Origin: Aestuariivita sp.
Lineage (GTDB): Bacteria > Pseudomonadota > Alphaproteobacteria > Rhodobacterales > Rhodobacteraceae
NCBI GenBank assembly: GCA_026709985.1
Contig: JAPORY010000078.1
Span: 1 to 64,000, forward strand
Reading direction: 5' to 3'
Length of the DNA: 64,000 nt
In this document: in pieces, positions 37,277 through 47,072 of the stretch
Layout: every line of letters starts with the position of its first letter
How positions within the stretch are numbered: the first letter of the stretch is position 1
Notes under the pieces: generated by a model
Seen by the model: only the letters and a program-made list of their open reading frames with translations
The model's database searches: none
What the model was told of the DNA's origin: nothing
Made by a program: the position numbers and the translations under genes

Positions 37277-38463
37277 ACCGCACCCCCGAAGATTCGGTGC
37301 GAGAGCGTGTTTTGTGCGATTCGGTAACTCAGCTCTGCTGGTGAACTCACATCCCATACGCACAGATCGGCTCGAAAGCCTGTTGCCAATTGACCGCAGT
37401 CGTTGAGACCAAGTGCTCTGGCGGCATTACGGGTCGTGCCAGCGAGGGCTTCATAGGGCGTCAAACCAAACAATGTACAGACCATGTTCATTGCTAATAG
37501 CAATGACCCCAGTGGTGAGGTGCCTGGATTCCAGTCAGTCGCGACCGCCATCGGAACCTTATGGCGCCGAAACGAGGCGATGGGCGGCCGCCGTTTTTCG
37601 CCGAGCGTATAGAAGGCTCCAGGCAATAAGACCGGAACCGACCCTGCGTGTGCCAGAGCAACGATATCGGCATCGTCAGCATATTCGACATGATCAACGG
37701 ATATCGCGTTGTAGCGCGTGGCTAGTTGGATGCCACCGGAATGGCTTAGTTGTTCGGCATGCAATTTAATTGAGAGATCAAGATCACGCGCTACTTGAAA
37801 AAGTGGCTCGAGTTGGACTGGCGAGAAGGCGATCTTTTCGCAGAAGCCATCAACCGCATTGACGAGGTGTTGGGCGTGCGCCTGTTTCAGGGTTGGGATA
37901 CAAATTTCGTGGATATAGGCTTCAGGATCAATGTCGGATGGCACGGCGTGGGCACCAAGAAAGCTTGTCCGTACGCGAATTGGTCGGGCCTTTTCGACTT
38001 CTCGTGCGACTTGCAGGATTTTGAGTTCCGTGTCGGTATCAAGGCCATAACCGGACTTGATTTCAACGACACAGGCGCCTTCCGCAATGAGGTTATCGAC
38101 TCGCACAAGGGATTCGGCAAGAAGGGTCGATTTTGGCGTAAGGCGGGTTGCCTGAACCGTCGCGTTTATACCGCCGCCTGCTCGGGCAATTTCTTCATAG
38201 CTCGCCCCTTCAAGTCGCATTTCAAATTCTTGGGCACGATGTCCGCCGAAGATCAAATGGGTATGGCAATCAATTAGTGCTGGCGTAATAAGTTGACCAT
38301 CAAACGAAATACGTTCAACTGCCTCGAACTTGCTTGGTATGTGGTCACGAGGTCCAACCCAAGCGATGTGAGCACCGTCGATCACAATCGCACCGTCGTC
38401 CAACAGTCCGTATCCCTGTTCGGTGCTCATGGTGGCAATTTTGGCGGCTTCGAGCAGTTTCAA
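37273..38463 (-). CDS. hutI: Imidazolonepropionase
   Basis: A ~396-residue amidohydrolase that hydrolyses imidazolonepropionate to formiminoglutamate. Metal ligands are visible in ALIDCHTHLIFGGHRAQEFE, KLHAEQLSHSGG and VDHVEYADD, and the catalytic aspartate in MAVATDWNPGTSP. The TTG at 38463 is preferred: it follows AAGGG by nine bases and starts right at LLEAAKIATM, whereas the GTG at 38508 would put the predicted operator inside the gene. First gene of the minus-strand hut operon. Confidence 0.94.
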   Translation of the reverse strand: MKLLEAAKIATMSTEQGYGLLDDGAIVIDGAHIAWVGPRDHIPSKFEAVERISFDGQLITPALIDCHTHLIFGGHRAQEFEMRLEGASYEEIARAGGGINATVQATRLTPKSTLLAESLVRVDNLIAEGACVVEIKSGYGLDTDTELKILQVAREVEKARPIRVRTSFLGAHAVPSDIDPEAYIHEICIPTLKQAHAQHLVNAVDGFCEKIAFSPVQLEPLFQVARDLDLSIKLHAEQLSHSGGIQLATRYNAISVDHVEYADDADIVALAHAGSVPVLLPGAFYTLGEKRRPPIASFRRHKVPMAVATDWNPGTSPLGSLLLAMNMVCTLFGLTPYEALAGTTRNAARALGLNDCGQLATGFRADLCVWDVSSPAELSYRIAQNTLSHRIFGGAV

Positions 38464-38481
38464 TCGACGGCACCCTTTATT

Positions 38482-38525
38482 TTGTAGACAATTATCTATA
38501 AAAAGCACCTACATAATAATGTCAA
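38482..38525 (-). promoter_or_regulatory. hutI promoter with tandem HutC operator candidates
   Basis: On the minus strand TTGACA (38525-38520) and TTTATA (38502-38497) are 17 bases apart and form a good sigma-70 type promoter for hutI. Overlapping and following the -10 are two abutting 10-bp imperfect palindromes, TTGTAGACAA (38482-38491, plus) and TTATCTATAA (38492-38501), each of the form TTRT-N2-AYAA. A GntR/HutC repressor is encoded by hutC nearby, and such GT...AC half-sites suit that family. Binding here would block hutI and possibly the divergent hutF. Confidence 0.55.
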
Positions 38526-38546
38526 CATGAATCTTTGATCGTAACT

Positions 38547-39914
38547 ATGCAAAAAATTCGAGCCGAGCACGCCCTGACGGTGGACGGATGGCGAGCAGAT
38601 ATTGATGTCGAAATCCAAGATAATGGACGGATTGGTAGGATTGAACCGGCAAACGGTGCTGTCGATCACCACGTTGGGTTACTGTTGACCGCACCGGTCA
38701 ACCTACACAGTCATAGTTTTCAGCGAGCGTTCGCTGGCCTAACTGAGGCGCAGAGCGGCGATAGCAGGAACAGCTTTTGGTCGTGGCGACGGCTGGCTTA
38801 TAAATTCCTGCAGCAATTCAATCCTCAGCAGCTTGAGGTGATCGCGCAGCAAGCCTTCATGGAGATGGCGGAGGTCGGATATGGCGCTGTGGTGGAATTT
38901 CATTACTTGCATCACGATTGCGACGGCAAGCCTTACGCCAATCTTGTGGAGTTGACGGATCGGATCGCCGCCGCCGCTGAACTTATCGGTATCGGTCTAA
39001 CCCATCTGCCCGTTTTATACCAATTTGGTGGTTGTGACCGACGCGAACTGTCTGGTGCGCAGATGCGGTTTGGCAATTCAATGGATCGCTATTTGCGACT
39101 TCATGAAGCGGCTCGCACAACGATTGCTGACGGTCCCGCAGATTGGGCGATTGGGGTCGCACCCCACAGCTTACGCGCTGTTGATCAGAGAGGACTAAAT
39201 CTGGCAAGAGACTTGGAGGGCTTGGGCCCCTTTCATATGCATCTGGCGGAACAAACCAAAGAAGTTGGCGAAGTTATCGCGCACTGGCAGGTGCGCCCAG
39301 TCGAGTGGGTGCTCGACAATCTTGAACCCGACTCCTCGTGTTGCTTCATCCATTGTACCCAGATGACACCGAGTGAAACCATCAGACTGGCAAAAACCGG
39401 TGCGGTGGTTGGAATTTGTCCCATTACCGAGGCTAATCTTGGCGATGGAATATTTGAGTTGTTCAACTACACCAATGCTAGCGGTGCCTATGGCGTGGGA
39501 ACCGACAGCAACATACAGATTAGTCTGTGGGATGAACTTCGTATGCTAGAATATTCGCAACGGTTGCGCGACGGCTATCGAGCGCTATCCGCGAGAGACT
39601 CGTATTCGACTGGTCGCGCTTTATTTGAGTCGGCTATTGTCGCTGGTGCGCAAGCCGCCGGTCGTTCCAGCGATGGTCTAGGGGTAGGACAATGGGCTGA
39701 CTTAATTGGTCTCTCAATTGCGAATGAATTCCTTTGTAATCGGCAGGGCGATGCACTTCTTGATAGTCTGATTTTTTCTGGCGGCGGCAACGCTAGCATT
39801 CGAGATGTGTGGAGTGCGGGACGGCACATCGTAAAAAATGGCCGTCACGTAAAGCGAGAGCAAGTTACGGCAAACTTTATATCAGTTTTGAACGAGTTGG
39901 AATTGGATTGTTGA
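38547..39914 (+). CDS. hutF: Formimidoylglutamate deiminase
   Basis: A 455-residue amidohydrolase that turns formiminoglutamate into N-formylglutamate and ammonia, feeding HutG. Metal-binding motif VNLHSHSFQRAFAGL near 55-69, the family-specific WSWRRLAYKF, GVAPHSLRAVD, FHMHLAEQTKEV, CFIHCTQMTPSE, and the catalytic region GVGTDSNIQISLWDEL. Starts at ATG 38547; a TTG four codons earlier is possible. Divergent from hutI and 8 bases before hutC. Its presence with HutG marks the five-step histidine pathway. Confidence 0.94.
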   Translation: MQKIRAEHALTVDGWRADIDVEIQDNGRIGRIEPANGAVDHHVGLLLTAPVNLHSHSFQRAFAGLTEAQSGDSRNSFWSWRRLAYKFLQQFNPQQLEVIAQQAFMEMAEVGYGAVVEFHYLHHDCDGKPYANLVELTDRIAAAAELIGIGLTHLPVLYQFGGCDRRELSGAQMRFGNSMDRYLRLHEAARTTIADGPADWAIGVAPHSLRAVDQRGLNLARDLEGLGPFHMHLAEQTKEVGEVIAHWQVRPVEWVLDNLEPDSSCCFIHCTQMTPSETIRLAKTGAVVGICPITEANLGDGIFELFNYTNASGAYGVGTDSNIQISLWDELRMLEYSQRLRDGYRALSARDSYSTGRALFESAIVAGAQAAGRSSDGLGVGQWADLIGLSIANEFLCNRQGDALLDSLIFSGGGNASIRDVWSAGRHIVKNGRHVKREQVTANFISVLNELELDC

Positions 39915-39922
39915 GGACTTCA

Positions 39923-40612
39923 ATGAGCCGTGGTTGGAAAGATGTCCGCGATCACATCAAACGGCAGATTCTAAATTCGACTTATAAGCCTGGCGATAAG
40001 TTTCCTCGGGACAAGGACATCGCACTTGAGTTGAATTGCGCAAGGTCGACGGTGCATCGTGCGATGCGGAGTCTTGCGGACGCCGGTATCGTTGAGAGAA
40101 GGCGAAAGGGTGGCACCTTTCTGAAGCCCGAACCGGTTACCCGCACAACTCTGAGCATACCAATTACGCGGGTTGAAATCGAAGATCGCGGCTACGAGTA
40201 CCGACACTTCCTGGTTTCGGCAAAGGCAACAAAGGCAACGCCAGCAATCGCGACGCGGTTTGGTGCCGATAAGGCCAGCCGCCTGTTACAAATCCAGGCG
40301 TTGCACCTTGCCGATAATCGTCCTTATGTTATGGAAGATCGTTGGATTTCGCTTGATACAGTGCCTGAATTTGTTGATGTTGATCTTACACAAATCAGTG
40401 CGAACGAATGGCTCGTTTGCAATCGGCCGTATAGTCGATGTGACGTTCAAATCTCGGCGCATACAATTACTGGTGAAGCGGGAAAATTTCTTGAAGCCGC
40501 CGAAGGGGCAGCGACCCTAGTTTTGGAGCGTACAACTTGGATTGATGATAATCCGATCACGCATGTTACGGCGACCCATACGCCGGGGTATCGGCTCGTG
40601 ACCAAGGGCTGA
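39923..40612 (+). CDS. hutC: GntR/UTRA repressor of histidine utilisation
   Basis: A 229-residue regulator with an N-terminal GntR winged helix (PGDKFPRDKDIALELNCARS then TVHRAMRSLADAGIVERRRK) and a C-terminal UTRA ligand-binding domain (RLLQIQALHLADNRPYVMED; TTWIDDNPITHVTATHTPGY). HutC proteins repress hut genes and release DNA on binding urocanate. It follows hutF closely. Its likely sites are the tandem palindromes at 38482-38501. Confidence 0.92.
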   Translation: MSRGWKDVRDHIKRQILNSTYKPGDKFPRDKDIALELNCARSTVHRAMRSLADAGIVERRRKGGTFLKPEPVTRTTLSIPITRVEIEDRGYEYRHFLVSAKATKATPAIATRFGADKASRLLQIQALHLADNRPYVMEDRWISLDTVPEFVDVDLTQISANEWLVCNRPYSRCDVQISAHTITGEAGKFLEAAEGAATLVLERTTWIDDNPITHVTATHTPGYRLVTKG

Positions 40613-40685
40613 GAACTCAAGACCAACCAACCGTCGTTTTAGAGAGTCTTCTGTTGAACTTGACGAGTGCCAAGAGGACACGTCG

Positions 40686-42734
40686 TTACTTGCCGATGTT
40701 CGGAGTATGAGCATTCATCGTAAGAAGTTCGTACTCCGCGACAGGGCGATTGTGTTGATTCATGACGGTTACATGCCAGCGAATCTCACCGTAGTCTGGA
40801 TTTCTTGGGGTTTTTTCTTTGACTGTTAGGCGAACCTTAATGTGATCACCGGGATATACAGGCTCAAGGAAGTTCAGCTTATCAAGCCCAGTATTCGCTA
40901 ACACCGGTCCTTCATCGGGCTGGACAAACAATCCCGCCGCAAAACTCAACAATAAGTATCCGTGGGCAACGCGTCCTGAGAAAAACGGATTACGCTCAGC
41001 CGCCGCGTCATCCATATGGGCGTAAAACCGATCACCAGTAAACTCGGCAAAGTGTTCAATGTCCGCAATGCTGATCAGGCGCGACGGCGTGTAGAGGGTA
41101 TCGGCGACGGCGAGTTCATCGTATGTTTGTGTAAATGGATGAGTTGCCGACTCTCGCTCGTGAGCCCCTGATACCCAGCTGTTGGCAATCGCAGTCAGCA
41201 TGGTTGGACTGCCTTGGACCGCAGTTCTTTGCATATAATTCAGGACGCCACGTATACCGCCGAGCTCTTCGCCACCGCCAGCCCGACCGGGACCGCCGTG
41301 CACGAGGTGGGGGAGCGGTGACCCGTGACCCGTCGCTTCCTCGGCGACCAGTTGATCACGAAAGTACAACCGGCCATTATAGGCACCTGCGATTTGAACC
41401 GTATGCCGGGCAACTTCTGGATCATTCGTAAAAACTGATGTGACCAGCGATCCACCCCCTCGGTTCGCCAATTCGAGCGCGTGGTCAAGATCGCGATAGC
41501 CGATCACCGTCGCAACGGGACCAAAAGCTTCGGTTCGATGAATAATATCGGCGGTATCAGGATGCTCGCAATAAAACAGTCTGGGCAGCAAGAACGCCCC
41601 TACCGCTGCGTCGGCGTCAAGCAGCGAGACCTCCTCCTGTGTCCCAAAAACGCAATCGGCCTCTTGAGCAATTTGCGCCACATTTTGCAAAACTGCCTGC
41701 CGATGGTGCACCGAGACTAACGGTCCCATTTGTGTCTTTTGGTTTCGCGGATTGCCGAGTCTCAGCACCGCGAGCCGGCGGCGCAACTCGTCAATTGTTT
41801 GTTCGACCTGTTGATTGGGCACGAGGATACGACGAATAGCTGTGCATTTCTGACCCGTCTTGCTTGAAATTTCATCACGAACTTCTGACAAAAAACGGTT
41901 GAAGTCAGGCGGGCGAAGACCAACATCGGGGCCCATAATTAATGCATTCAAACTATCCTGCTCGGCGATAAATCGAACGGAGTTCGCGAGCAGTGTCGGC
42001 GACGAGCGCAGTGTCAAAGCGGTGTCAGCCGATCCCGTAAAGCTTACCACATCTTGGCCAGTAAGCTGCTCGAAGGTATTGCTTAATCTGCCAGTAACAA
42101 ATTGGAAGGCTCCCGTCGGAAGATGCCCACTCGCAACCATAAATTTGGCAGCGAGTTCGGCAACATGGCAAGTTACGGTTGCGGGTTTGACGATGACGGG
42201 CAGACCCGCAAGGAATGCAGGTGCGAGTTTTTCGAGCATTCCCCAGATGGGAAAGTTGAAGGCGTTGATATGCACAGCGACCCCATGTCGCGGCGTGTAT
42301 ATGTGCTGTCCGACGAAGGTGCCAGTTTTTGAGATCTGCTCAACGCGGCCCTCGCGGTAGATATGGTCGTCTGGTAACTCGCGCCGACCTTTTGAGGCGT
42401 AGACAAAGAGCGTCGAAATCCCACCGTCAATGTCAAGCTTTTGATCTGCTGACGTCGCACCAGTGGAAAAACTGATGTCATAGAGCGCTTGCTTCTTTTC
42501 GTTGAGGGTGAGTGCGAGTTGCTTGAGACACTGTGCTCGCTCATGGAAGGTCATGCGGCGCAATGCGGGTCCGCCCGCCTTGCATGCGAAAGCGAGCATT
42601 GCGTCGGCGTCAAGCTTATCGCTTCCCGCCTCGGCAATTATTTTGCCCGTCGTTGCGTCGGCGATTTCCTGATAACCGTCATCGGGAGGGTGCCACTGCC
42701 CGGCGATATAACTTTGGACCCGTTGCATGCTCAT
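40686..42734 (-). CDS. paaZ: PaaZ-type aldehyde dehydrogenase-enoyl-CoA hydratase fusion
   Basis: A 682-residue bifunctional protein. The N-terminal ~520 residues are an aldehyde dehydrogenase (NAFNFPIWGMLEKLAPAFLA; catalytic Glu in FIAEQDSLN; catalytic Cys in KTGQKCTAIRR). The C-terminal ~150 residues are a MaoC-type hot-dog hydratase (DIEHFAEFTGDRFYAHMDDA; FFSGRVAHGYLLLSFAAGLF). In phenylacetate catabolism PaaZ opens the oxepin-CoA ring and oxidises the aldehyde. No other paa gene is in the window. ATG 42734 gives the usual PaaZ N-terminus; the frame stays open 77 codons further upstream, but that part is unlike the family. Confidence 0.9.
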   Translation of the reverse strand: MSMQRVQSYIAGQWHPPDDGYQEIADATTGKIIAEAGSDKLDADAMLAFACKAGGPALRRMTFHERAQCLKQLALTLNEKKQALYDISFSTGATSADQKLDIDGGISTLFVYASKGRRELPDDHIYREGRVEQISKTGTFVGQHIYTPRHGVAVHINAFNFPIWGMLEKLAPAFLAGLPVIVKPATVTCHVAELAAKFMVASGHLPTGAFQFVTGRLSNTFEQLTGQDVVSFTGSADTALTLRSSPTLLANSVRFIAEQDSLNALIMGPDVGLRPPDFNRFLSEVRDEISSKTGQKCTAIRRILVPNQQVEQTIDELRRRLAVLRLGNPRNQKTQMGPLVSVHHRQAVLQNVAQIAQEADCVFGTQEEVSLLDADAAVGAFLLPRLFYCEHPDTADIIHRTEAFGPVATVIGYRDLDHALELANRGGGSLVTSVFTNDPEVARHTVQIAGAYNGRLYFRDQLVAEEATGHGSPLPHLVHGGPGRAGGGEELGGIRGVLNYMQRTAVQGSPTMLTAIANSWVSGAHERESATHPFTQTYDELAVADTLYTPSRLISIADIEHFAEFTGDRFYAHMDDAAAERNPFFSGRVAHGYLLLSFAAGLFVQPDEGPVLANTGLDKLNFLEPVYPGDHIKVRLTVKEKTPRNPDYGEIRWHVTVMNQHNRPVAEYELLTMNAHTPNIGK

Positions 42735-43289
42735 GTCGTTGCTTGGGAGGTCATTGCGTTGCGGATATTGGTCATGGGCGGGCAAGTCTCTTGCGGGGTG
42801 AAACGCCTCGTTTTGATTGCGACCGTCGCGGTCATATTCTATGAAACTCGCCCTTGATTGACCAGCTACGGTTCTCTTGACCATATGACAATCGGAACTT
42901 TTTGCGCCGACGCTGATATCGTTCAGTTCGACCTCAGAGAAGCATATTGATAACCAAAGTCGCATCGAAACGACGCTAACCCGAGCCGGTGAGAGGTCGC
43001 GTCATTCCGTTTGCCAATGGGATCGCAAGGACTTGTTGCACGTTGCGCCGTATTCGTCCAGTTTGAAGATCATTGAATCTGTCTCGGAGTTGGCTACCGG
43101 CATAGACTTTGCTATGACGGTCGATGCGTCATTTAATCTCGCTTGCACTATCGCTATAGAGTTAAGTATCGTCAACGCTCGTGAACCAGCGTGCTCTCTT
43201 TGAACTGTTTCCAGAGACCGCAGGGCTTAGTTCAGCGCGGGTTTTGAAGAGAATATGATTCCAAACAACGCCGAATAGGAGCAGATGTA
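42735..43289. other. Divergent intergenic region between paaZ and puuD
   Basis: No RNA gene or further protein gene is recognised. It should contain the promoters for both divergent genes. The first 230 bases are open in the paaZ frame but look non-coding. An AGGAG ribosome site for puuD lies near 43277. Confidence 0.4.
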
Positions 43290-44507
43290 ATGGAGCCGAT
43301 TATACTAATGGCGTGGCTCGAATTTGCCGTGCGCTGGGTGCATGTGATCACCGCGATTGCTTGGATCGGATCAAGCTTTTACTTCATCGCTTTGGATCTC
43401 GGCCTGCACCGCGACCGCGCGTTGTCCTCTGGTGCCGATGGCGAACAGTGGCAAGTGCACGGCGGCGGATTTTACCATCTGCAAAAATACTTGGTCGCCC
43501 CTGAAAATTTGCCGACAGATTTGGTCTGGTTCAAGTGGGAAAGTTACTCCACCTGGTTGTCAGGTTTTGCTCTGCTAATCATCGTCTACTACTATGGCGC
43601 TGAACTCTATCTGGTCGATCCGACAGTTTGGGATGCACCAATTTGGCAGGCTATCGTCGTCTCTTTAGCATCATTGGGGTTCGGGTGGATCGCTTACAAT
43701 CTAACCTGTAAACTGTTTGTAAATGCCGACCAGACAGCATTGATGATCGCATTGTTTGTTATTCTGGTCGGCGTGTCTTGGATATATACCCAAGTTTTTT
43801 CTGGCCGTGCGGCCTTGCTGCATCTCGGTGCGTTCACCGCAACAATTATGTCTGGCAACGTCTTCTTCATTATCATTCCCAATCAGAAAATTGTGGTCGC
43901 AGACATGAAGGCGGGACGCCAGCCAGCGGCAATCTACGGCAAAATCGCAAAGCAACGCTCGACTCACAATAATTACCTAACTCTACCCGTGATATTCCTG
44001 ATGTTATCAATCCACTACCCGTTAGCTTTTGCTTCGGAGTGGAATTGGTTGATTGCCTCACTTGTTTTTCTGATCGGCGTTCTCATTCGACATTTCTTCA
44101 ACACCATGCATCAGCGCGGTGGTCACCGCTGGTGGACATGGGGCGTTAGCGCGGCACTATTTGCGGTAATTGTGTTCTTATCAGTACAAAGTATGCCACT
44201 CGACGCCCGCGAAGAGGCAACGAGTTCAGAACGCGTCTTTATCGACGCAGAGGGTTTTGAAGAGGTCTACTCTGTGGTGCTTAGTCGCTGCTCAATGTGC
44301 CACGCCGAGGAGCCGGCGTGGGAAGGGCTTGGTTGGGCGCCGCAGGGGGTGGTACTTGAGACGCCGGTGCAAATCGCTCGTCATGCTCATGCGATCTATC
44401 TACAGTCGGCCGCAAGTATTGCGATGCCACCTGCGAATGTGAGTTATATGGAGGATCAAGAGCGCGTGCAGATCGCTGCCTGGTATCAATCAGTTCGCAG
44501 TCAATAA
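43290..44507 (+). CDS. puuD: Urate hydroxylase PuuD, membrane bound, with cytochrome c domain
   Basis: A 405-residue inner-membrane protein. The N-terminal ~300 residues have eight or nine helices with family segments FAVRWVHVITAIAWIGSSFY, GGGFYHLQKY, HNNYLTLPVIFLMLSIHYPL and IRHFFNTMHQRGG. The C-terminal periplasmic domain has one CSMCH haem motif and a distal MPPANVSYM methionine segment. PuuD oxidises urate to 5-hydroxyisourate, passing electrons to its cytochrome. It stands without other purine genes here. The ATG has AGGAG upstream. Confidence 0.93.
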   Translation: MEPIILMAWLEFAVRWVHVITAIAWIGSSFYFIALDLGLHRDRALSSGADGEQWQVHGGGFYHLQKYLVAPENLPTDLVWFKWESYSTWLSGFALLIIVYYYGAELYLVDPTVWDAPIWQAIVVSLASLGFGWIAYNLTCKLFVNADQTALMIALFVILVGVSWIYTQVFSGRAALLHLGAFTATIMSGNVFFIIIPNQKIVVADMKAGRQPAAIYGKIAKQRSTHNNYLTLPVIFLMLSIHYPLAFASEWNWLIASLVFLIGVLIRHFFNTMHQRGGHRWWTWGVSAALFAVIVFLSVQSMPLDAREEATSSERVFIDAEGFEEVYSVVLSRCSMCHAEEPAWEGLGWAPQGVVLETPVQIARHAHAIYLQSAASIAMPPANVSYMEDQERVQIAAWYQSVRSQ

Positions 44508-44615
44508 GAACAGCGGACACTGTGTGCCATCTTTGCGCACTGTTGAATGTTTTGAGTTTTGCATGAAAAAAACCATGAAATCCTCTTCGATATCAGAAGC
44601 ACTTGGCGGACAGCA

Positions 44616-46448
44616 ATGAACCAGAGCACTTCAGATATTGTGGGTAAACGTCCCGTTATTCGGCAACTGGACGATGTGGTCGTTAGTCGGATTGCCGCCG
44701 GCGAGGTCGTCGAAACGCCGGCTTCGGCCGTTAAAGAACTGGTTGAGAATTCTCTTGATGCCGGCGCAAAACAGATAACGATTGATTTTGCTAATGGCGG
44801 CAAATCTCTCATTCGGGTGTCGGATGATGGCATCGGCATTGAACGCCATGACTTAACGCTCGCTGTTGCTCGCCATGCCACCTCCAAGACGGATGGATCA
44901 GACCTGCGACATATTCCGACCTTTGGTTTCCGCGGTGAGGCACTTGCCGCGCTAGCTTCGGCAGGGCGATTGACCATAATCAGTCGGGTTGCTGGTTTTG
45001 AAGCGGCGACTCTGCGGGTGTCGGGTGGGCAACTTGAACCCATCAAGCCAGCCGCTTTGCGAAATGGAACCGTGGTGGAGTTGCGCGATTTATTCTATGT
45101 TACGCCAGCGCGACTAAAATTTCTGCGGACAGATCGCGCCGAGTCGCAAGCGATTATTGATATCGTCAAGCGGATTGCAATGTCAGAACCTGCAGTCGGC
45201 TTTACGCTGAACGATACAACGCTCCCGTATAGACGACGCCTATTGCTGAACGTGGCACCCGAGAGGGCAGAATTTGCCGAGGCGATACGGGATCGACTGC
45301 TGCATGTTATTGGATCGGACTTCGTTGCAAATGCATTGACAGTGGAAGGCCAGCGAGGCGGATATCGCTTATTTGGCCTTGCGGCCCTTCCGACCTATAC
45401 TCGAGCGACCTCGATTGCACAGTATCTGTATGTGAATGGCCGGTCTGTCCGTGATCGAACCTTGAGCGGCGCGCTTCGTGGCGCCTACCGCGATCTCATC
45501 AAGCAAGGACGGCACCCATCGGTCGTGCTATTTTATGACTGCGAGCCTGGCCAAGTCGATGTTAACGTGCATCCGACAAAGTCAGAGGTTCGGTTTCGGG
45601 ATGCGGCGGCGGCTCGGAGCCTTTTGGTTTCAGCCATCCGAGATACGCTCGCAAAGTCGGGACATCGCTCGTCATCAACCTGTGCCGATGCCGTACTAGG
45701 CGCGATGCGAACGCCGCCGGTGGGCGCAAAAACCACTGCAATCGGGGCAACGGATGACCTAGGAAATTGCGCACAGCCAATGACCGCCGCTGATGGATTT
45801 TCTGGCTTGAGCGGCGCGTTATCCGGTCAAACACTAAGCGAGGCCGAGTATGTGTCGCCCGCCGAGACAAGCCCACTCGGAGCAGCAAGAGGTCAGATTC
45901 ACGAAAACTATATCATTGCGCAAACACAGGACGGTATGGTGATTGTTGATCAGCACGCTGCCCATGAACGATTACTGTATGAAAGGCTAAAGCGACAAAT
46001 GGCTGAGACTGGCGCGTCCGCACAAGCCTTGTTGATTCCCGATATCGTTGAAATGAGTGAGAATGATTGCGCACAATTGCTAGCGAATGCAGATGACCTA
46101 CGGAAATTCGGACTGACAATCGAAGACTTTGGCGGCAGTGCTATCGCGGTAAGGGAGACACCATTAATTTTGGGCGAGGTAAACTCGCAAGCAATGCTAA
46201 AAGATATTGTCGACGAATTGAACGAACAGGGCGACAGTTTGACGGTTGCCGAGCGGATTGATGCCATTCTTAGTAAGGTGGCTTGCCACGGTTCAATTCG
46301 CAGCGGTCGACGAATGCAAGGTGAAGAGATGAATGCATTATTGCGAGAAATGGAAAACACGCCGCACTCGGGACAATGTAATCATGGGCGACCAACCTAT
46401 ATTGAACTCAAATTATCCGACATTGAGAGATTGTTTGGCAGGACATAG
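44616..46448 (+). CDS. mutL: DNA mismatch repair protein MutL (endonuclease type)
   Basis: A 610-residue protein. The N-terminal GHKL ATPase carries IAAGEVVETPASAVKELVEN, the DDGIGI motif and TFGFRGEALAALAS. The C-terminal domain contains DQHAAHERLLYE, matching the DQHAX2EX4E metal-binding motif of nicking MutL proteins, plus ACHGSIRSGR and CNHGRP. This implies a latent endonuclease, as expected where MutH is absent. I chose ATG 44616; the frame is open 19 codons further upstream but without conserved sequence. Confidence 0.95.
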   Translation: MNQSTSDIVGKRPVIRQLDDVVVSRIAAGEVVETPASAVKELVENSLDAGAKQITIDFANGGKSLIRVSDDGIGIERHDLTLAVARHATSKTDGSDLRHIPTFGFRGEALAALASAGRLTIISRVAGFEAATLRVSGGQLEPIKPAALRNGTVVELRDLFYVTPARLKFLRTDRAESQAIIDIVKRIAMSEPAVGFTLNDTTLPYRRRLLLNVAPERAEFAEAIRDRLLHVIGSDFVANALTVEGQRGGYRLFGLAALPTYTRATSIAQYLYVNGRSVRDRTLSGALRGAYRDLIKQGRHPSVVLFYDCEPGQVDVNVHPTKSEVRFRDAAAARSLLVSAIRDTLAKSGHRSSSTCADAVLGAMRTPPVGAKTTAIGATDDLGNCAQPMTAADGFSGLSGALSGQTLSEAEYVSPAETSPLGAARGQIHENYIIAQTQDGMVIVDQHAAHERLLYERLKRQMAETGASAQALLIPDIVEMSENDCAQLLANADDLRKFGLTIEDFGGSAIAVRETPLILGEVNSQAMLKDIVDELNEQGDSLTVAERIDAILSKVACHGSIRSGRRMQGEEMNALLREMENTPHSGQCNHGRPTYIELKLSDIERLFGRT

Positions 46449-47072
46449 TGGATAGCATCCGCGTCCCTCTGATTTTGATTGATAGCCCGCATCAAGGGAT
46501 ATTCCCCAATCATACAACGCCGTCAATCATACCAGATATACCGAAGGCCATTGAGGTGTCTATCCGCCTACGCGTACTTTATCACGCCAAGGCGAGCATT
46601 GAACGCCCAGTAGAACCCCCCACGTGCTCCGTTCCTGTCACCAACAAGTGTATTCAACGGGATAACCAAGGGTTGTGGCAACTCTCTTGCGCTGTCAGAA
46701 AAGACTTGAAAAACGATAACGGATTTTGCGGCTTACGGTTATGTGTTTCTTGCGCAAGGTCAGGGATTTTAAGTCGAGCTATTCGATGTCGACTGGTCGA
46801 AAATTGGATCTTGCTCACGATAAAAAGTCGATCGACGGGCGTTAGATGCGTCGGGGCTGACGAAAATGAGGAATTTTTGGTTTTATTGAACGCTAATTGT
46901 TCACATCCTTGTGAAAGTGTGGTATGCGAGAGTCAAACAACGGTCGTGGCAAAACCCGCAAACAGGGTTTGTTTGATTGGTTCGGATAATCCTAGCGTAT
47001 GCGACCACGGTAAGAGAGATGATAGGGCGCTAGCGTGAATGCCTGAGTTTGCTTTTGATAGGAGGGCTGGGT
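46449..47072. other. Stretch after mutL with a doubtful 196-codon open frame
   Basis: A plus-strand frame from GTG 46448 stays open to 47038. Its product has more than ten cysteines, a patternless composition and no motif, so I do not treat it as a gene. No alternative gene is visible on either strand. The region ends at the ribosome site AGGAGGG of the GOLPH3-like gene. Confidence 0.35.

Noticed and set aside
37277-37363. An N-terminal extension of hutG by 29 codons
   Set aside because: It overlaps hutI, and the ATG at 37276 fits the ATGA overlap and the family N-terminus.
46448-47038. A 196-codon open frame after mutL
   Set aside because: Cysteine-rich, patternless product with no motif, no ribosome site and a one-base overlap with mutL; more likely chance openness.
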